DNA of 64,000 nt from contig NW_003141308.1 of assembly GCF_000003605.2 (NCBI RefSeq), forward strand, positions 331,661 through 395,660, in the 5' to 3' direction. This document shows positions 13,625 through 26,528 of the stretch, piece by piece. Source of the DNA: Saccoglossus kowalevskii. Lineage: Eukaryota; Hemichordata; Enteropneusta; Harrimaniidae. Each line of letters starts with the position of its first letter. Positions within the stretch are counted from its first letter, which is position 1. Under the pieces are notes generated by a model. The model had not been told where the DNA came from and searched no databases. It saw only the letters and a list, made by a program, of their open reading frames with translations. The position numbers were made by a program, and so were the translations under genes.

Positions 13625-15077
13625 ATTCATAGGCAGGCAGCTGTAGTGCTCGGGCGAGTAGCACAGACTGATCTGAATCATTCAGGTAACCGGGTAACAT
13701 GCGCGAACAGGGATTAATCAATTAGAAATCCGCAGGCTATGTTTTCCGAGAAAATAAAAGAGTTTGACTTAATAAAATAAAACCAAATTCAACTTTCATG
13801 GGACAAGCTGTCGCCTTTTGCTCCACTGAACGGTTTGAATCGAGACCACGTGACTAATCAGATAGTTCGCCTACAGCGAATATGGTGCTGAATTGGTTGT
13901 GTTTACAATTCATAATGGAAAACGATATCACCTTACACGGTGAGTTGGCTTCCACAAACTGTCTTCCAGTAATCTAAAACACCCGAGCTGTTTTTTTTTC
14001 CATCCCTTGGTCACACGAGGAAAGTCGTGTGTTTGAAATGCTGCTGCAGTAGTTACATCGTGACCGACAGAGGAGTAGTGTGAGTCGAAGTCGCAGTCCA
14101 CCGGGGGATTTATCTTGATAGAAACATTAATATGATGTTTCGATTTTGTTTTTTATCGATCGTTCTACGTGCCTTGTATTTATTTGATTGTTCTAGTTTG
14201 TTGCTCGTAGGACTCAAATAAATCACCGCCGAATATATTTGCAGAAGGGAATACCTACAACTTCAGGCCATAACCAAATAGCCGGTGTAAACTTTGGCAA
14301 TAGTTTTGTCAGAAATTATGTCATCATACTCACCAGTATTTCCTGTTTATAATTGCCCCCCCCCCCACAAAACGATTTTTTGGCATTTTCAGGAAAATAA
14401 CTGAAGTTGACCATAAAGTTGGAGAATATGTAAAAAAAAAAAAAAAAAAAAAAATAGATAAATAAATCCAGATTAAAATCAACTAAAACTTCATGCGTAC
14501 GCAATGCTGGGACAGCACTATAATCTAGTCGCTATATGATGCCTTGTGATTCATTAAGTTGCCATGTCGAATTACAAATATCTTCATGTTGAATTTACTA
14601 GTATTTTCCATGTTGAATTTATAGCGAATGCAATGAAGTGAGCTTTATAGATAACAGTTTCAGTCCATTGGCAGAAAATAATACAGTCATTGAACAACAT
14701 TCTGAATATGTTTTATTGTGAATGTGCTGTTCAGCTTCGCATTAATCTCCAATTAGGTCATGTGTCTGTTATGTGAATAGATTACCATACCGCTGCAGCA
14801 ATCAGCGTGGTTCTAAATTCCATCTGGATACGATTTTTGTATTTAAGAGACTCTGTTTACGCGGTTGTTACAGTGACTTGGTGAGTAAAGCGATATTCTT
14901 TTCGATTTGGTGAATATGAAGTTTTATTTCGTTTTTGTGTGTCTGCGATTTGTTGCGTAGTCAAGTGATTTATACCAAGTAATCGGCAGTGCGAGTAGCT
15001 GGTGATTTCTTGCATTAAGGAGAGAGAATCCATGGTGTTACTGACCAGTGTGGTGCTGAGAGGGTGGGGTTATTTAA

Positions 15078-15142
15078 TAATGACACGCTAAGGCCATCTG
15101 ACGCATGCGCAAGTGACGACTCTCCCGCTTTAAGGTATAGCC
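15078..15142 (-). mobile_element. MITE-like relic, family T2 (half copy)
   Basis: The minus strand starts ACCTTAAAGCGGGAGAGTCG, then TCACTTGCGCATGCGTCAGA, TGGCC and TTAGCGTG. This equals the left end of the 34.96 kb copy including its CAGATGG/TAGCGTG continuation. The partner end is absent, so the element is truncated. Confidence 0.65.
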
Positions 15143-16724
15143 ACAGTCCCTCTATATAGAAGGCCTGTGGTATAGCGTTTGTCATGATTACCAGAACTCA
15201 TGTAAACAAAGAAGGCGACACAGCACAGGAAACAGCGTGCTCCGCGACGCTTCGTTGAGGAACACAAGGAGCCTAGTCAGTATTGTCTTTATACCAATGA
15301 TCTTGCAAAATTAGTTCAACTCCATGACAGTTATTAAAACGTTTGTCTCTATTTTAGTTTCTGATACTCATTTATTGGTCAGAAGTCTTTGTGTATGATT
15401 ATGATTCATAGTGAAAACAAAACAATCGCAATCACGAATGCACTTTGAATTAATAGTACGTACTACTAATAACAGTTTATTGCGTCCAAAAGACTCCGTC
15501 TCATAGTATGCAAGTAGATATAGTTTCTCGCTGTAAAAACAAGTCAGAGTTAGTGGTACCATTGATTTAAATCGAATGCGCGTTTGTGTAGTTTGAACAT
15601 TTGCACATGAATGCGTGAGACAAAAATCTCGTTTTCATGTATCAACATGATGCTTACAGTGTATTTTACAAGCGCTGTATCTGATATCACTACATGTTTG
15701 GTCTGAGATATTTTAACACAACACGTTGCGACGAATTTGATGTTTTAAAACAACCCAAATAAACGCATACTATCCCTGGAAGCGTAGTAATATATGAAGT
15801 CATTTAACGTAGCATACGCGTGACTTTATGATAGTTTGTGTATCAAGATTAATGTTCAACTGTACCCTGGCTAAATCGGAGACTATTCGAAATTTGGTAT
15901 TTTTATCTCATACATTTTTGGAGTTCTTTTGTCACATTTTGCATTACAAAGTAACCTGTTCGGAAGGTAACGGTACCTCGCTGTGTGTGGTATTATAACG
16001 GGCCATCACGAGATACCATCACCATCACGAGAAAACAACACAGTGGGAGTGAAGTGCCGGAAGCTGTCATGTGACTGTGGCACGATTCACTTGCAGGTAC
16101 AATATCATAGAACGTTTTCTTTGCAGACTTTCACTCGGTACTCGATTCCATTTTAAAAGAAAAAAACATTGCTCAGAAAAACTGAATAGAACTGTGGCAG
16201 ATGCCACTCATCCAAGTACTAATACCGAGTTTAGAGCGCTATATCAACTTACATACGGGTACTCATGAATAGATGGACCTATTTTTTTGTATCGGTTTAC
16301 AACATAATCATGTGCTCAGAATGGCTCCGTACAACGCGTATGAACACTATAAAACACAGTGATTCGGTGTTTATAATAGCTGTTATGAATATATCCACCC
16401 GATGAGTTCTATACGCTATCATGACAGATTCGCACTAGTAAGTCGTATTGAGCAAAACGTGTCACAGTATTACATTTTGTAGTGAATAGGATTTGTGTGA
16501 TCTCAGCAAAATGGTCGACAATAAACATTATTATACATCTGTTGCCGTATCGCTAGAATCACGTAATTTTGCGGTAGTGTACGGGTTTTCTGCTTTCTGC
16601 CAAATTAGGGATTGCGAATTCAAAATATGGAACGATTTCCAGGATTTGGAAATGAAGTTCATAGAGCAGAAAAGTTGCAATAATTTTCACCATTACTGCA
16701 CGAGGCTGTTCCGAGAGAATAGAC

Positions 16725-16865
16725 GTAGAATTATAAGGTTATTACGAAAATGTGAGCACTAAGACAGTACACGGTCGTTTTATGTCGGTCAATACTTTCC
16801 CTTTTACTGTCTTCGTGCATACTGAGCGGCTTCGTCGCAACAACCTTATAACAATAAACGTTATT
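16725..16865. repeat. Imperfect palindrome
   Basis: The left arm (AATTATAAGGTTATTACGA, then AAGACAGT) and the right arm (ACTGTCTTCGTGC, then CGCAACAACCTTATAAC) are inverted copies, with the TTATAAGGTT and GACAGT blocks well kept. The arms are about 45 bp with about 45 bp between. It may be an old hairpin element. No second copy was seen. Confidence 0.4.
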
Positions 16866-17313
16866 CAACGAAACAGTGGCACCCTTTATACAGTATGCCG
16901 TTCTATTGTTTTAAAGCCATTTCGGGTCTTATTTGCATGAAGTTAGAGTTATCTTGAACAGACGCAAAGGATGCTGGGGCCAGTAATTCGGTAGCGATAT
17001 ACATGTATATATATATATAACACTGTAACATCGCAGATACTCAGCTGATAATTAGGACCCATCGGTCTTGGTTCAACAGTGATGAAGGAGACATAGTAGA
17101 ATTTCAGTGAGTTACTGTTTATTTTTTTAATTAAATATGTATTTACCTAGATATCAATCCGACACTGTGACATTTTATATCGGTTTGTTTGATTACTAGT
17201 ATGACGTATACTGCGAGCCATCGATATGCGATCGTTTGCGTGCGCCCTCTCTACTCGGATATACAATTTGTTTGGGGGCTACCTACTTAGCCGTTGAGGG
17301 CAGCCACCCAACA

Positions 17314-17392
17314 TTTTAAAGGGCGGTGGTCGCCGCTTACCGCGTGTTCGAATTACATATAAACAAATACGTCGATATGAGTGTCATATTTA
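17314..17392 (+). mobile_element. MITE-like element, family T1 (left part only)
   Basis: TTTTAAAGGGCGGTGGTCGC, then CGC, CGCGTGTTCGAATTACAT, ATAAACAAA and CGTCGATATGAGTGTCAT follow the 17.49 kb copy in order. The homology stops before the right terminal repeat. It lies about 95 bp upstream of a fuller copy in the same orientation. Confidence 0.6.
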
Positions 17393-17486
17393 TAACTGGT
17401 AACAATACATTTTTCAGATGCAGGGAATTAGACTGATGTAGTATAATCAAATGAGTTGAAGCACATTGTATCTGCTTAAATTTGAA

Positions 17487-17633
17487 TTTAAAGCGCGGTG
17501 GTCGTCGCGCAGCGCGTGTTCGAATTTCATGTAAATAAACAATGTACTAGTATTTCACACGCGTTGTATACGTCGCTATGAGTCCCATATCGAACCGGAC
17601 GCGGCACGACGACTGCTGCCCCTAGTCTTTAAA
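17487..17633 (+). mobile_element. MITE-like element, family T1 (short full copy)
   Basis: Left end TTTAAAGCGCGGTGGTCGTC-GCGC; right end GCGGCACGACGACTGCTGCC followed by CCTAGTCTTTAAA, an inverted and slightly decayed copy of the left. About 147 bp with no coding capacity. With the copies at 7.5 and 17.3 kb it defines a short T1 subfamily sharing the GTGTTCGAATTTCATGTAAA interior. Confidence 0.75.
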
Positions 17634-18707
17634 CATACCACTGCAACAGTCACCATTATTTTGTCGTTGAGTCGATGTGGGAACTCAATAATGGCTTTCT
17701 GAATTTAGTTTCCAGAAAAAAAAAATTGCTCCGCTTTAATTTCTGGTCCAAGCTCGTGCATTCATTTGAAACTCCAGATTAAAATCTGTTTCTATTGAAC
17801 TTAGAATTCCGCCACTGTCCACCTGAATCCACTGCACGCAGTGAAACACATTTAGTCGTACTAGTAGGTATTTTATCATCTATCGCACGCATATGCATTC
17901 TTTTTTCTCACTGATAGTATGAATCATGGAAGTTTTGATTAATTCAGGCTTAATGTAGGGTTTATTTCCTCTTTTTTACAATAAAGAGGGTTACGTGTCC
18001 ACTTACCGCTCTGTAAATTGAAGTTGACCCATGATCTTTTCCATTTCATTCACAAAGCCCAACAAGGTAATTTCGTGCAGCAACAGCCAAGTAATACGAG
18101 TTACTGATTACACCATGCCAATTAGTTGTATCTGCGAATAATTGGTGTTTGTAACGTCAAATCGACAACTATGTTCGTCGTTAAGAATATAATCAAATCT
18201 TTTAAAACATGATCTTTGATCGGTTTTCGTGTCACCCATTTACGGCATAGCACCTACTTACGGCATAAACGCGATTTAGAGGAACGAGCGCAATTCACAG
18301 AAACGATGTATAGTGTTGCCAATTTCCACACATTTTTTGCATCATTTATATCACTGAATACACCTGCTAGTGCCATCTTGTTGCCTGTGAAGTAACCCAG
18401 AGGTTCAGTCCAGATTTCGAAGTAGTAACACACTTATTTATCTATTTTCTTGGGCCAATACCAGAAGCGCATTAACACTTCTGTGGCTTTCTTGCTTGTT
18501 TTATTCTAAGTTCTGATAGAGATCGAAATGGCTAAATTGTGGGCTTTAGCAAAGACTTACAACAAACCATTGATGACGTCACATTTAAATGGGGAAACAG
18601 AAACCATTTTCACAAATTACCTATGTATAGGCTATATTAGTATAGCCATGCGAAATAGTTGTCGAGTCGTTTGCATTTTTTATGATAAATTGTTCGTTTG
18701 GGAGTTT

Positions 18708-19326
18708 TTTTAAAGGGCGGTGATCGTCGCGTCACTCATGCGCGAGATATGGTTCTCATATGAACGTATGACTTTGACTGTTGCGCAGACCAACGAGTAC
18801 GTGTCAGGGGTANNNNNNNNNNNNNNNNNNNNNNNNNNNNNNNNNNNNNNNNNNNNNNNNNNNNNNNNNNNNNNNNNNNNNNNNNNNNNNNNNNNNNNNN
18901 NNNNNNNNNNNNNNNNNNNNNNNNNNNNNNNNNNNNNNNNNNNNNNNNNNNNNNNNNNNNNNNNNNNNNNNNNNNNNNNNNNNNNNNNNNNNNNNNNNNN
19001 NNNNNNNNNNNNNNNNNNNNNNNNNNNNNNNNNNNNNNNNNNNNNNNNNNNNNNNNNNNNNNNNNNNNNNNNNNNNNNNNNNNNNNNNNAACGTATGACT
19101 TTGACTGTTGCGCAGACCAACGAGTACAAACTGAGACGTTACCAAGTTTTAACTATGTAATATTTGGTGATTGAAAGGTATCAGCGGCGGCAATCAATGC
19201 ACGTCGCGCCCAGGTCAAAACTCGTACTCTTGATTTCCATTAGAAGAGAGCATTGGATTGTGGGAAAATGTTTATCAACACAAATGTCACACCTGCGCGG
19301 CGCGACGACCACCGCCATTTAATTCC
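18708..19326 (+). mobile_element. MITE-like element, family T1 (long form, holds a gap)
   Basis: Left end TTTTAAAGGGCGGTGATCGT-CGCG; right end CGGCGCGACGACCACCGCCA-TTTAA, near-perfect inverted repeats. The interior (TTTGACTGTTGCGCAGACCA, GTGATTGAAAGGTATC, CGTCGCGCCCAGGTCAAA, GCATTGGATTGTGG, TTTATCAACACAAATGTC) matches the minus-strand copy at 29.18-29.42 kb block for block. The 277-N gap lies inside it, so its real length is unknown; without the gap and the duplicated flank it would be close to the 240 bp of the other copy. Confidence 0.85.
18813..19089. other. Assembly gap (277 N)
   Basis: A run of N. The 38 bases ending at 18800 are identical to the 38 bases starting at 19090, just after the gap. 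The gap may therefore be an unmerged contig overlap and not missing sequence. Confidence 0.98.
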
Positions 19327-19794
19327 ATAGTGATAGTGTTATTGATGGCCATACGCAATGACTACGAAGCCGCGATTGACGGCATGGATATACGCGTCAA
19401 GACTGTGTTAACTTAAATAACAGATTCGTAACCCCTTATAGGTGACGTCACAACAAAACGTACCAAAATATAACGCTTTTGCTTGATGTGAAATAACGAG
19501 TTGAGGAAGGAGTCAGGGAAAGGTTCGAGTCGGCGGCCTATACAGGCTCGCTCGTGAACGGACCTGAAACAGAATATATTGCGTTCTGTGTAGTTATTGA
19601 AATGGGAGAGTAATTATTCCAGAGAAAGAGACCCAATGTTGACATGGAGAAACGACTAATCGGTCCCGAAGCTTCTCGTGTAATGACAGAAGACACACTC
19701 TTAGACTCGATATTGCGGGTCCAGGGACGGATACAGGATTTGTTTATGTCCAAACTATTAAATCGCCAGACTAAGTTAATGATTTTTTTATATT

Positions 19795-19872
19795 ATACAA
19801 AAACAAATTGAATAAATTTTTCAACGGGGGGTCCGGACCCCAAGAACCCCCCCTCTAGATCCGCCACTTGGG
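19795..19872 (-). repeat. G-run repeat end (TGGCGGATC type)
   Basis: The minus strand reads AAGTGGCGGATCTAGAGGGG, then GGGTTCTTGGGGTCCGGACC, then CCCCGTTG. The form GGCGGATC-AG followed by a G run and GGTCCGGACCCC is one I recall from ends of dispersed elements in marine invertebrates. The + strand copy at 51231 (AATGGCGGATCCAGCAAA followed by a G run) is a second instance. The rest of the element could not be delimited. Confidence 0.45.
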
Positions 19873-22800
19873 GTCGTAGACTTGAATTCTCTGTACGTTT
19901 ATGTGCTGTAAAAGTTAAAACCACAGTACTCCAAATGTACCACCGACATATCAAATCAATGACGCAATACCACAGCTAACCCGACAAGTATTTCACATTT
20001 GTTTTCCATTTGCCATGGACACGTCTAGAAACTACTAGTATTACATTAAATAGATTGTCTTTGCAAATAAAAACTTATATTTTAAGTTAGTTTCGCCCTT
20101 TATTTTCCTTTAGTTTATTAATTATGGTTTATAATGCATTTGTTTAATCTTAATGTTTTATGTAGTTTCGGGAAATGCATCTTGGGAAAGCTGACAAATT
20201 TAAAATAGAGCTGGAAGAGATACTCTTCGGGTAGATACTGACACGCCTTAAGCATCGACTTTACGTGTCTGGGTTGGTTGCCGATTAACTATCGCATTAA
20301 TTTTTCTGTTGCAGTCACGACTTTTAAAGTTTTAAACAGTCATCGCATCTTCTCTTATCTGCAGTATGTTTACTTTAGTATCTGATTTACGTGATTCTAA
20401 CACTCGTTTTTCTAATCAACGAAAACTCTCAATTCCAAAGATTAAGTTTGCTAAGGGTCAGCGGACTTTTTCATATCCAGCGGTGCGTATATAGAACAAT
20501 ATATTACTCAGCATCCTAAAGTCTGGATATTTTTAAAGTCATTTAAGTCAAACTTCATTTCAGTTTTTATAACTCAGATTACCTTTTTTTAAATAATGAA
20601 TACCAAATTTTGAACCATAAGTGCTTCGCATACAGTCCAGATCCCGAGTATTTACAATACACTTCTAAAAGAAACGTGTTGCGTCGTATATTTTGAAATT
20701 AAAACTGTCATCTGATCCAAAATACTAACTATGATTGGTTCATTGGCGAATTGGTGTTACTAAAAATACATGTCAAACGAAAACTTGTTGAAATGATGAC
20801 TATATGACCCGACAAACCATTACAACGTTTTCACATTCGTAAAAGGCAAAGTAAAGCTACGATATCACACTGTCGACAAGCTCAGACATGATCGCATCAG
20901 TGTAGTCCAGTGCGGTGCCTGTGGTACGCAAACAAGTGTACACGTGTTCGTATCTGTTTAGAAGCACACATAAAAAAACATACTATATATTCAATGACCA
21001 GGTAGTCTCCTCGTCGAATATAAACTGCTAAAACATCGAGGTGACCAGTCACGGTAAATTTCAGAATAAAAAAAACATCATTCAGTTTGCGTCAATTATT
21101 TTACCCTCAAAGTTGATAATAATTTTGTTGCATAAAACTTTTAATTTTAGTATATAGCAACTTATGTAATAACTAGTAAATTTGAACGGAATGTACACTG
21201 TTTTCATATTTCGTTAAAACAGAAAACGCAATATATTCAAGTTGAAGAAGTTGCCCCGCCACACACTTCAGTACTCGTGCGCATGCGCCGAGTATTAGTC
21301 ACTTCGTCACAGTTTAGATTGACAGTCGTCGACAAAACAGAGAGCGGGGTGACACGGTTCTGATTTAAAAACAGTTGTGTAAACCACTTGAAACAAACAA
21401 TACAATTTAGAGTGTGTCCCACGGAGAACCGAAAAAAGTACCACATCTCCGGAAACAATATTGTCGAAGGAAAGCCTAATAAGAGGCTCCAGTCTGTCTG
21501 GGTCGAAACAAAAACGTGTGAAACCGAACAGCGGGCCATGATTACAAGCTGCGCGTCAAAAAATAAAATTACAAATCAACATGTTTTAAGTTCGGGTAAA
21601 GACATATGTTTTACTGATCGGGTAGATTTCCGTTGTTTCTTTTTTAAGGAAGCTGAACAAGATTGAAGTCTGATTTTACAAAAAAAAATATATCGGGGAT
21701 AAAATAAATACTAGTTAGCAACACATTCGGATGTCACGTATCTAGTGGTCCGAATGACTTCACTGTTCATTCGCCTTGTTGGGATTTATTACTGCCACCG
21801 ATTATTGTAGACAATCTCTCTGAAATGTATATAATATGTAATGTCAAAAATCAGTGACTACCACCCCGGGTGTAGATCCATTAGCTATAGGTGTGTGGAT
21901 TGAGATCACTTGACGATAGTCACGTGTTCACATACAAGTGGGAGCATACCGGCCCGGGGTCATTTACACGACTTTGTGGTGTGTGACGTAATGATCTGCC
22001 GAGTTGCTCGCCATGATTGACAACGTGGCGTCGCGTATAGATGAGATTCTTGTCTACGCACCCTATACGATTTGTTTTGTACAAATAAATGTTAATGCAT
22101 GGTAGAAATCATTATTATTACAGATGCTGTATTAAATATCCAGTATGACCAAGAAATAATAGCACACATAAAAAACAAACTGGCGAGTTGTCACTGTTGG
22201 TGTGTAGAATAATTGCAGAAACAATATGATACTAGTATTTATTGTTATTTATTCGTGAAATTATATATATTAATAATAAATATGTTAATAATAAAAAAAA
22301 TTCAACCGGCAACAAAACTTAGAAAGGAGAAGGGATATGTAGTATTAGAGAGAATGCCCACTTTATGTCTTCAACTTAAAGTTAAGAGAACGGTTAAAAT
22401 AACGGTTTACATAGAATCCCCCAAAAAAAAAATGAATTAGTAAAACTACAATGACGGGCACAACTCAGTATAGTTAAAGATGTCAATAATAACATATATG
22501 ATTATTTACAGGGATTTTCGTAGGAAAAAAACAATAATTGACAGGAAACATGAAGCTGTCATATAGCCATTGGACAATCCTGGATATATCAACGCGATTA
22601 AACTACGGACAGATACAAACAACAATACTGTGAATGATCCAACCTCTGATGGAGAAAACATTTCCTGTGAATTTTATTTTAGTATGAGGGTCTCAGAAAA
22701 ACGAGCAAACTAAGCAGATAGGAGATTCGAATAAATGTTATTCGTTGGGCATATGTAACAAATGGCACAATGATCAGCTTTGTTTGTTGGTGTCGTTCAC

Positions 22801-22963
22801 CATCTGAAGCCAATGGGACGAGCAACGTGCGTGCCACCTTTTTGGGCATGTGTTTGTGAATATATTTATACGTCAGGTGTTCATGGACTCTGGAATATTC
22901 TATACAGAGACTATGCCAATCTAAATATGAAGCACGGTTGAAAAAAAAAATCAACAAAATGAC
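19873..22963. other. Gene-free stretch
   Basis: No gene recognised. Overlapping frames near 21.24-21.66 kb on both strands (about 100 and 92 codons) show no known motif. A few hundred bases near 22.2-22.5 kb are very A-rich. Confidence 0.55.
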
Positions 22964-23165
22964 TACTGTAAAAGGGTTAATTATTTACTTGGTTTTAATT
23001 TTGCTTATTTCGCTGACTGGAAAATGCGCTGCATTAAAACGCAGTGAATATGTAAAATTAAGCATAGAATACATTATCTAAATGATAATACCCACTGAAT
23101 ATGCCTGAAATGCTAGTAAATCACTGAAATTTAAACCCAGTGAAAAATAGTCATTTTACAATAAA
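22964..23165 (+). mobile_element. MITE-like element, family T5
   Basis: The left end TACTGTAAAAGGGTTAATTA-TTTACTTGG is answered at the right end by CCCAGTGAAAAATAGTCATT-TTACAATA in inverted form. The interior holds a TTATTTCGCTGACTGG block that also occurs at 12.4 kb. About 200 bp, non-coding, AT-rich. Confidence 0.7.
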
Positions 23166-26100
23166 TATATTTAGTTACGTCACGAAGTTCTTGATTTTAC
23201 CCAGACATGTTCTATCTTACCTAATAATAGAAAGCGTTTAACCCATGTAGGAGTAGATCACAGTACATTTGTACTTAGTCTTTTGTTTGTGCGGATTTTG
23301 TATTTAGAACTAATACCCGAACGATCAATGTAATACAGAAATTAGTATTATATCATTATATTTATTTTTGTCAACTATTTTCATATTTCATTGCTGTTAT
23401 GAAGTAGATGGAGTGGGTCTAGATTCTCCCCGAATGGTAATAGTTTGTGATTTTTATACAACGTTCCCCAATGAGGACGGGTGTTGGGTGATTTTAAACC
23501 TCGAAAACACTTGTGATCTTAAACCCCGTAACGTAAGATAAAACGTGTGAAACCATCGTATTCAAAATATCCCTTGAAAAAAAAACATTCCTGTCGCTTA
23601 GCATCTTTGATGATATATTTGCCTTCACATAGATTAATTAGAATGAACAACCAGAAAGTTACTACAGATTATACGAACATTAAATAAAATAATAATTATT
23701 AAACACGAATATTACCAGATATTATTTAACTAACGATCACCAATGAATGGAATAAATACAAAAGGATCTTTCAGTCTCAGATATAAATTTGATTCTCTTT
23801 CATTCTACACAGATTTTCAGTTGAGGATCGATACAGTTCGTCGTTCTTTGTCGGTGACGCTGTAACAATACAGGAAGTTTTAAGAGCGAATCGCTCACAT
23901 TCACTCCACAGTACTAAACGAATCTTACTAGTACTCCGCTGCTATTCTTGTAATACATACTGTAGAAGATTTTTTCTTTTGCATAATACACATATTTTAT
24001 TCGTGTGTCTCTTTAACAATGTTATAGAAAACCATAATGGTTGGTAACGAACAATTGACGCATTCTCAGTTCGTGTGATGCTACACCACCACCTTGTGAA
24101 TGGAGGAGGGAAACCTATTAATAAGGTGACAACGACGCATTTAAACCCCGTTTACCAAATACGCCCAAATTGTCCAAATCGCGATACAGCCTCGCCCCCT
24201 ACACGAAAAAAGGGGAACCGATTCGTTACGGGTTTGATAGCGTCAGTTGATTCGCGTTTTTGTCAAGCATCGTACGTTTTAACGAACAAGTAAAGGCAAA
24301 CTGCGACCCAAAGTAATTATTGGTAACAGTAGGGGAGTTTGTTGGTTTTGCAATTAAAATTAATTATCACTTAATAAAGTCTTTTTTACTAGTCCTTTGT
24401 TTCAATTGGATGTCAATCACGCGGGAATGGCACTTAACACCTAGTTTATTTTCCCATAAAACACTGTACTGTTATCATTTTGGGATACTACGTAATACTT
24501 TCGAAAATTTGTATAACCCATACAAATTGTTTTCAAAATTTAATTTAGATTTGTCTTTTGACAAGTTCAAACACAGACCTTAGATATACTCTTTTTCTAA
24601 GATACATGGTTAAAAAATAACCCAAATATACATGTACATTTAGAGCATCATATGTATTTTTATGCGGTCCGTTTAAAGCGTTCAATGATGGAATTTGAAT
24701 ACACACAAACCAGTCAAGTTATGTGTGCATTAGATAGGACGTAAAACAGAATTTGGCCACAAACTTCAACATATCTCAAACAACTGGCCATGGCGATATT
24801 AAAACAATACACTGGTATAGTACGAGACGCGCTATGACATTCCCAATATGTATATTGTAAGTAAGGGTCTAATATATTGAACAATTATTGAATATACTCG
24901 TCAACGTTGCATTGTGATGAGATAATAATGTAGTAATTTGTGAGTGTTTAATTATTATTTTTTAGTTCGTGACCTCAGTAGATTTCAACTCAGACCATTG
25001 ATCCTACCGTGTAGCCTCAGTGCTCTTCCGTTGGAGGTGAAAAGAAGAGTGCCGCAAATCCTCCATACGCACGTCTAGTCGATAATGCAAGGTGTGACCT
25101 ATCGTTGCACTTTTATTTTCAATAAGATAAAACATGTTCTTCAACTGTACAGATGCATGTGGTGTTTCCTTTGCCTTTTTATAGATTAGTGTATGAAAAC
25201 TTGCCACTCATGACGGAAACTAAGAACTTGACGTAAGTGGTCTCTGTGTGGTGCATTGTGAACCCCGTCGTCGAAATATCGACAGGTTACTATAGCATCA
25301 GTCTCTTTGTCACACTTCCCTCCAAAAACCCCTCCGTTCGTCAATCCAAAATCCTATCCAACACATACTTAGCGTTTATTTATCCTGAGTTCATTGTCAT
25401 TGGGCAACATGGGAGGTGCGGATAAACAGCGGGCTTCTTAGAACAAAGGTGTTTAACACTCTCTCCTCCTCCCAAAACACAACAATGCATAACGCTGAAC
25501 AATGGCCCAGTGACTTCGATGAGCACTTGAACAAGAGAAATGGACTGCCAATCATGCGCTGGACCATGCATGTGTTAATCTTTCCGTGAACAACACCGAT
25601 TCATTGCCTAATCCGCATCTTTTAACGATGCATGTCATTATTTACTGTTAAAGTCACGTAAATCGAACACTCTATTCAATTTTTCTTTTTATTAAAAAAA
25701 ATAAAATTGCAACGCCATATCGTCTTTTTTACATATTTGATGAATGGCATTATAGTATATAGTGTTTTGGTAAAAATTATGAAAAGTCAATGTCAACACC
25801 ATGATAATTGTACGATGCTGACGTAATATTATGGCCACGCAATGTCAACAATGTACACCAACCATGCACACATCTGTCAACATTCACGAATATCATCATA
25901 AATGAATATGTCATTATTTCTACCGATTTAAAAACAATGCATGACATTCAACATTTATTTTGGTGATGTTTTATAAAGGCTATAATCCTCACAACCACGA
26001 CAATTCCGAATACGTAGGAGAACTGACGGCAGAACAGCACACGTCAACATTCCCACACTATTATCGATTAGCAGAGGATGTAAATTTCGTCACGAAATTA

Positions 26101-26400
26101 CCACTTGTCCTGTATCGTTTTATTTTATTGTCTATGTAAATCGGTACGGAAGTGAAACGTCTTGGCTTGCACGAGTATTACTTAAAGCACGGACAGTGTG
26201 TCCATGCTTAAAGCAACATATTTTCTCCTCAGTCACCTGCAAAGTTGGCAAACAAATTAGCCAACTCCCACGCCCAGGCATAGAATTGAACAATGATCAT
26301 TTTAGCGCGCCAATTACCATCACAACTGCACTTGTTGAAGGGGGTGTCGTTGTTTGTAACATCAATATGTAAATCACCACTCGGCGATAATTGGAACTGT
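23166..26400. other. Gene-free stretch upstream of foxQ2
   Basis: No gene recognised. The last 1-2 kb may hold control DNA for foxQ2, but I see no site cluster strong enough to name. The minus strand at about 24965-25045 resembles a degraded tRNA/SINE head (AGAGCACTGAGG, then GGTCTGAGTTGAAATC), treated as a weak observation only. Confidence 0.5.
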
Positions 26401-26528
26401 CAACTTAAGAACCCCCGCTCGGTGAAAGTTGTCATTGTGCTCACAATTCATTAGTTGAGCATTGTCTTGGTTTGTGTTGTCTAATTTAGTGGGTTGCGAT
26501 TGTTTTAGAAACATACTGGTTTCAGGTG

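Larger units (their letters stand above)
11162..17313. other. Gene-free stretch with scattered repeats
   Basis: No gene recognised. It includes a T5 relic at 12.4 kb, a half T2 element at 15.1 kb, a poly-A run at about 14432-14454, a CTCF-like site at 13.6 kb and an imperfect palindrome at 16.7-16.9 kb. A frame of 83 codons from an ATG at 16511 (+) ending RRRIIRLLRK has no motif I recognise and no visible splice partner. Confidence 0.55.

Noticed and set aside
18710-19160. Long frames on both strands across 18.7-19.16 kb
   Set aside because: Most of each frame is the N gap; the rest is a T1 element.
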